A DNA stretch of 6,090 nucleotides from Dehalococcoidia bacterium (GTDB taxonomy: Bacteria > Chloroflexota > Dehalococcoidia > JACVQG01 > JAHKAY01), in contig JASLQE010000212.1 of NCBI GenBank assembly GCA_030744635.1, positions 1-6,090 on the forward strand. Direction: 5' to 3'. This document shows positions 5,227-6,090 of this stretch, piece after piece. The position numbers were made by a program, and so were the translations under genes. Within the stretch, counting starts at the first letter, position 1; each line of letters opens with the position of its first letter. Below the pieces are notes generated by a model, which had not been told where the DNA came from, did not search any database, and worked only from the letters and a program-made list of their open reading frames with translations.

Positions 5227-6015
5227 ATGTCCACTATCTGGGAGGTGTTGGCCCTGGGCCTGCTGCTGGGGGTCCGACACGCTTTTGATGCCGACCACCT
5301 GGTGGCGGTGACCACCATCGTTAGCGAGTACCGCAACCCGCTACGGGCCATATGGGTGGGTATCTCCTGGGGCCTGGGCCACACCACCACCCTGTTGCTG
5401 ATGGGCATCGCCCTCCTCCTGCTGAAACTCCGCCTGCCGGAAGGGCTGGCCCTTTTCTTCGAGTTCATGGTGGGTCTGGTGCTGGTTCTGCTGGGAATAC
5501 AGATATTCTGGGGTTTTCGCCGCCGGCGGGTCCACATCCACCCTCACCACGGCTCAGAGCCTCATGTCCACTTTCACTCCCATGCCCAGGCCCAGGAGCA
5601 CGGGCACCACACCTCACACCAGAGGGGAAACCTGGGGAAGCTCCTCATCGCCGGAATCGTTCCCAGGGAACATCCCACTACCCCTTCCAGCGCCCTAAAG
5701 CCCTTCTTCCGGGTCAGGTCATATGTGGTGGGCACCGTCCACGGGCTGGCCGGCAGCGCTGCCCTCATGCTGCTGGTGCTGGCCGGTCTGAAATCCACAC
5801 TGACGGGGGTGCTCTACATCCTGGTCTTCGGCCTGGGCTCGGTGGTCAGCATGGGGCTCATATCAATCTTCATCAGTCTCCCCTTCTCCGCCTCCTCACG
5901 GCTGCCCCGCCTCAACCTTCTGGTACAGGTCTCCGCCGGCACCTTTAGCATCCTCTTCGGTCTTTTCCTGATGTACCAAATAGGGATTGTGGAGGGGTTG
6001 CTATCAACAGACTAA
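5227..6015 (+). CDS. nickel/cobalt permease, NiCoT/UreH-like, with His-rich loop
   Basis: Integral inner-membrane protein expected to move Ni2+ or Co2+ for enzymes such as hydrogenase, urease, Ni-SOD or B12 proteins. The first membrane helix carries RHAFDADH (17-24), the metal-binding signature of NiCoT permeases, and helix 2 carries GLGHTTT (49-55), like the family's GHS(T) motif. The hydrophobic segments I see are about 4-31, 41-66, 74-97, 166-188, 192-219 and 232-254. VHGLAGSAALMLL (171-183) is typical of the UreH-like branch. Between helices 3 and 4 a polar loop has 12 His in residues 103-131, a probable metal-capture region. At 262 residues it is shorter than classical HoxN/NixA (about 330-350). 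ATG 5227 follows a purine-rich GGAAAAGGGG. Its position after a Fur-family gene, with a shared operator, supports metal uptake under that regulator. Ni versus Co, and uptake versus export, cannot be decided here. Confidence 0.88.
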   Translation: MSTIWEVLALGLLLGVRHAFDADHLVAVTTIVSEYRNPLRAIWVGISWGLGHTTTLLLMGIALLLLKLRLPEGLALFFEFMVGLVLVLLGIQIFWGFRRRRVHIHPHHGSEPHVHFHSHAQAQEHGHHTSHQRGNLGKLLIAGIVPREHPTTPSSALKPFFRVRSYVVGTVHGLAGSAALMLLVLAGLKSTLTGVLYILVFGLGSVVSMGLISIFISLPFSASSRLPRLNLLVQVSAGTFSILFGLFLMYQIGIVEGLLSTD

Positions 6016-6050
6016 GTACCTGCTTGCAGAAATAAGCGTGGGTATGTTTT

Positions 6051-6090
6051 GCAGGGTCAGACCCTTCGCTACGCTCAGGGTGACAGAGGT
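6051..6090. repeat. hairpin motif at window edge, likely dispersed intergenic repeat
   Basis: After the permease stop, ACCCT (6061-6065) and AGGGT (6077-6081) form a 5-bp stem around an 11-base segment CGCTACGCTC-type loop, followed by GACAG. The pattern CCTTCGCTACGCTCAGGGTGACA resembles short palindromic repeats I recall being scattered between genes in many environmental bacterial genomes. It is cut by the window edge, and no second full copy is present here, so the repeat status rests on memory. Confidence 0.4.

Noticed and set aside
5352..5948. Long open frame (198 codons) overlapping the permease in another frame
   Set aside because: The product is a Pro/Gly/Arg-rich string without domain features, while the permease frame has clear membrane helices and signature motifs.
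6054..6064. GGGTCAGACCC palindrome as terminator or operator
   Set aside because: A one-base loop cannot form a hairpin, no T-run follows, and nothing else supports an operator.

Overview
The window is a G+C-rich stretch of bacterial chromosome with tightly packed, ordinary-looking genes. GTG and TTG starts are common and AGGAGG-type ribosome sites are strong. Nothing in it is phage-like or transposon-like. Gene content and style (frequent ATA isoleucine codons, an RSH gene next to rpsT, a class III CoA-transferase, a dispersed-repeat-like motif at the right edge) would fit an uncultured Chloroflexota / Dehalococcoidia-type genome. That assignment is an impression from memory, not a demonstrated fact.

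Left third (1-2347, + strand): the 3' part of a long RelA/SpoT homologue, its start lying off the window, followed after 4 bases by rpsT (ribosomal protein S20). The RSH protein has lost the HD-hydrolase signature residues but keeps the synthetase residues and carries the acidic EFDD motif of RelA-type enzymes. It therefore reads as a synthetase-only (p)ppGpp enzyme. Pairing it with a ribosomal protein gene puts an alarmone enzyme and a ribosome component in one transcript.

Middle (2340-4504): a class III (CaiB/BaiF) CoA-transferase on the - strand converges on rpsT with overlapping stop codons. It diverges from a two-gene + strand operon: an FmdB-type zinc-ribbon protein with a charged repetitive tail, then D-aminoacyl-tRNA deacylase (dtd). 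The divergent intergenic region holds two near-consensus sigma70-type promoters back to back. The - strand promoter fixes the CoA-transferase start at 3530.

Right third (4505-6015, + strand): about 200 non-coding bases hold a perfect 28-bp inverted repeat. They are followed by a Fur-family metalloregulator gene and, 67 bases beyond it, a NiCoT/UreH-like nickel/cobalt permease gene with a 12-histidine loop. A 14-bp imperfect palindrome sits on the regulator's promoter and recurs, inverted and with 13 of 14 bases matching, in front of the permease. This is the most interesting signal here: the pair looks like a self-contained, probably autoregulated metal-uptake module, perhaps nickel-responsive (Nur-like), with a visible candidate operator. 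The last 40 bases hold a small hairpin motif resembling a dispersed intergenic repeat.
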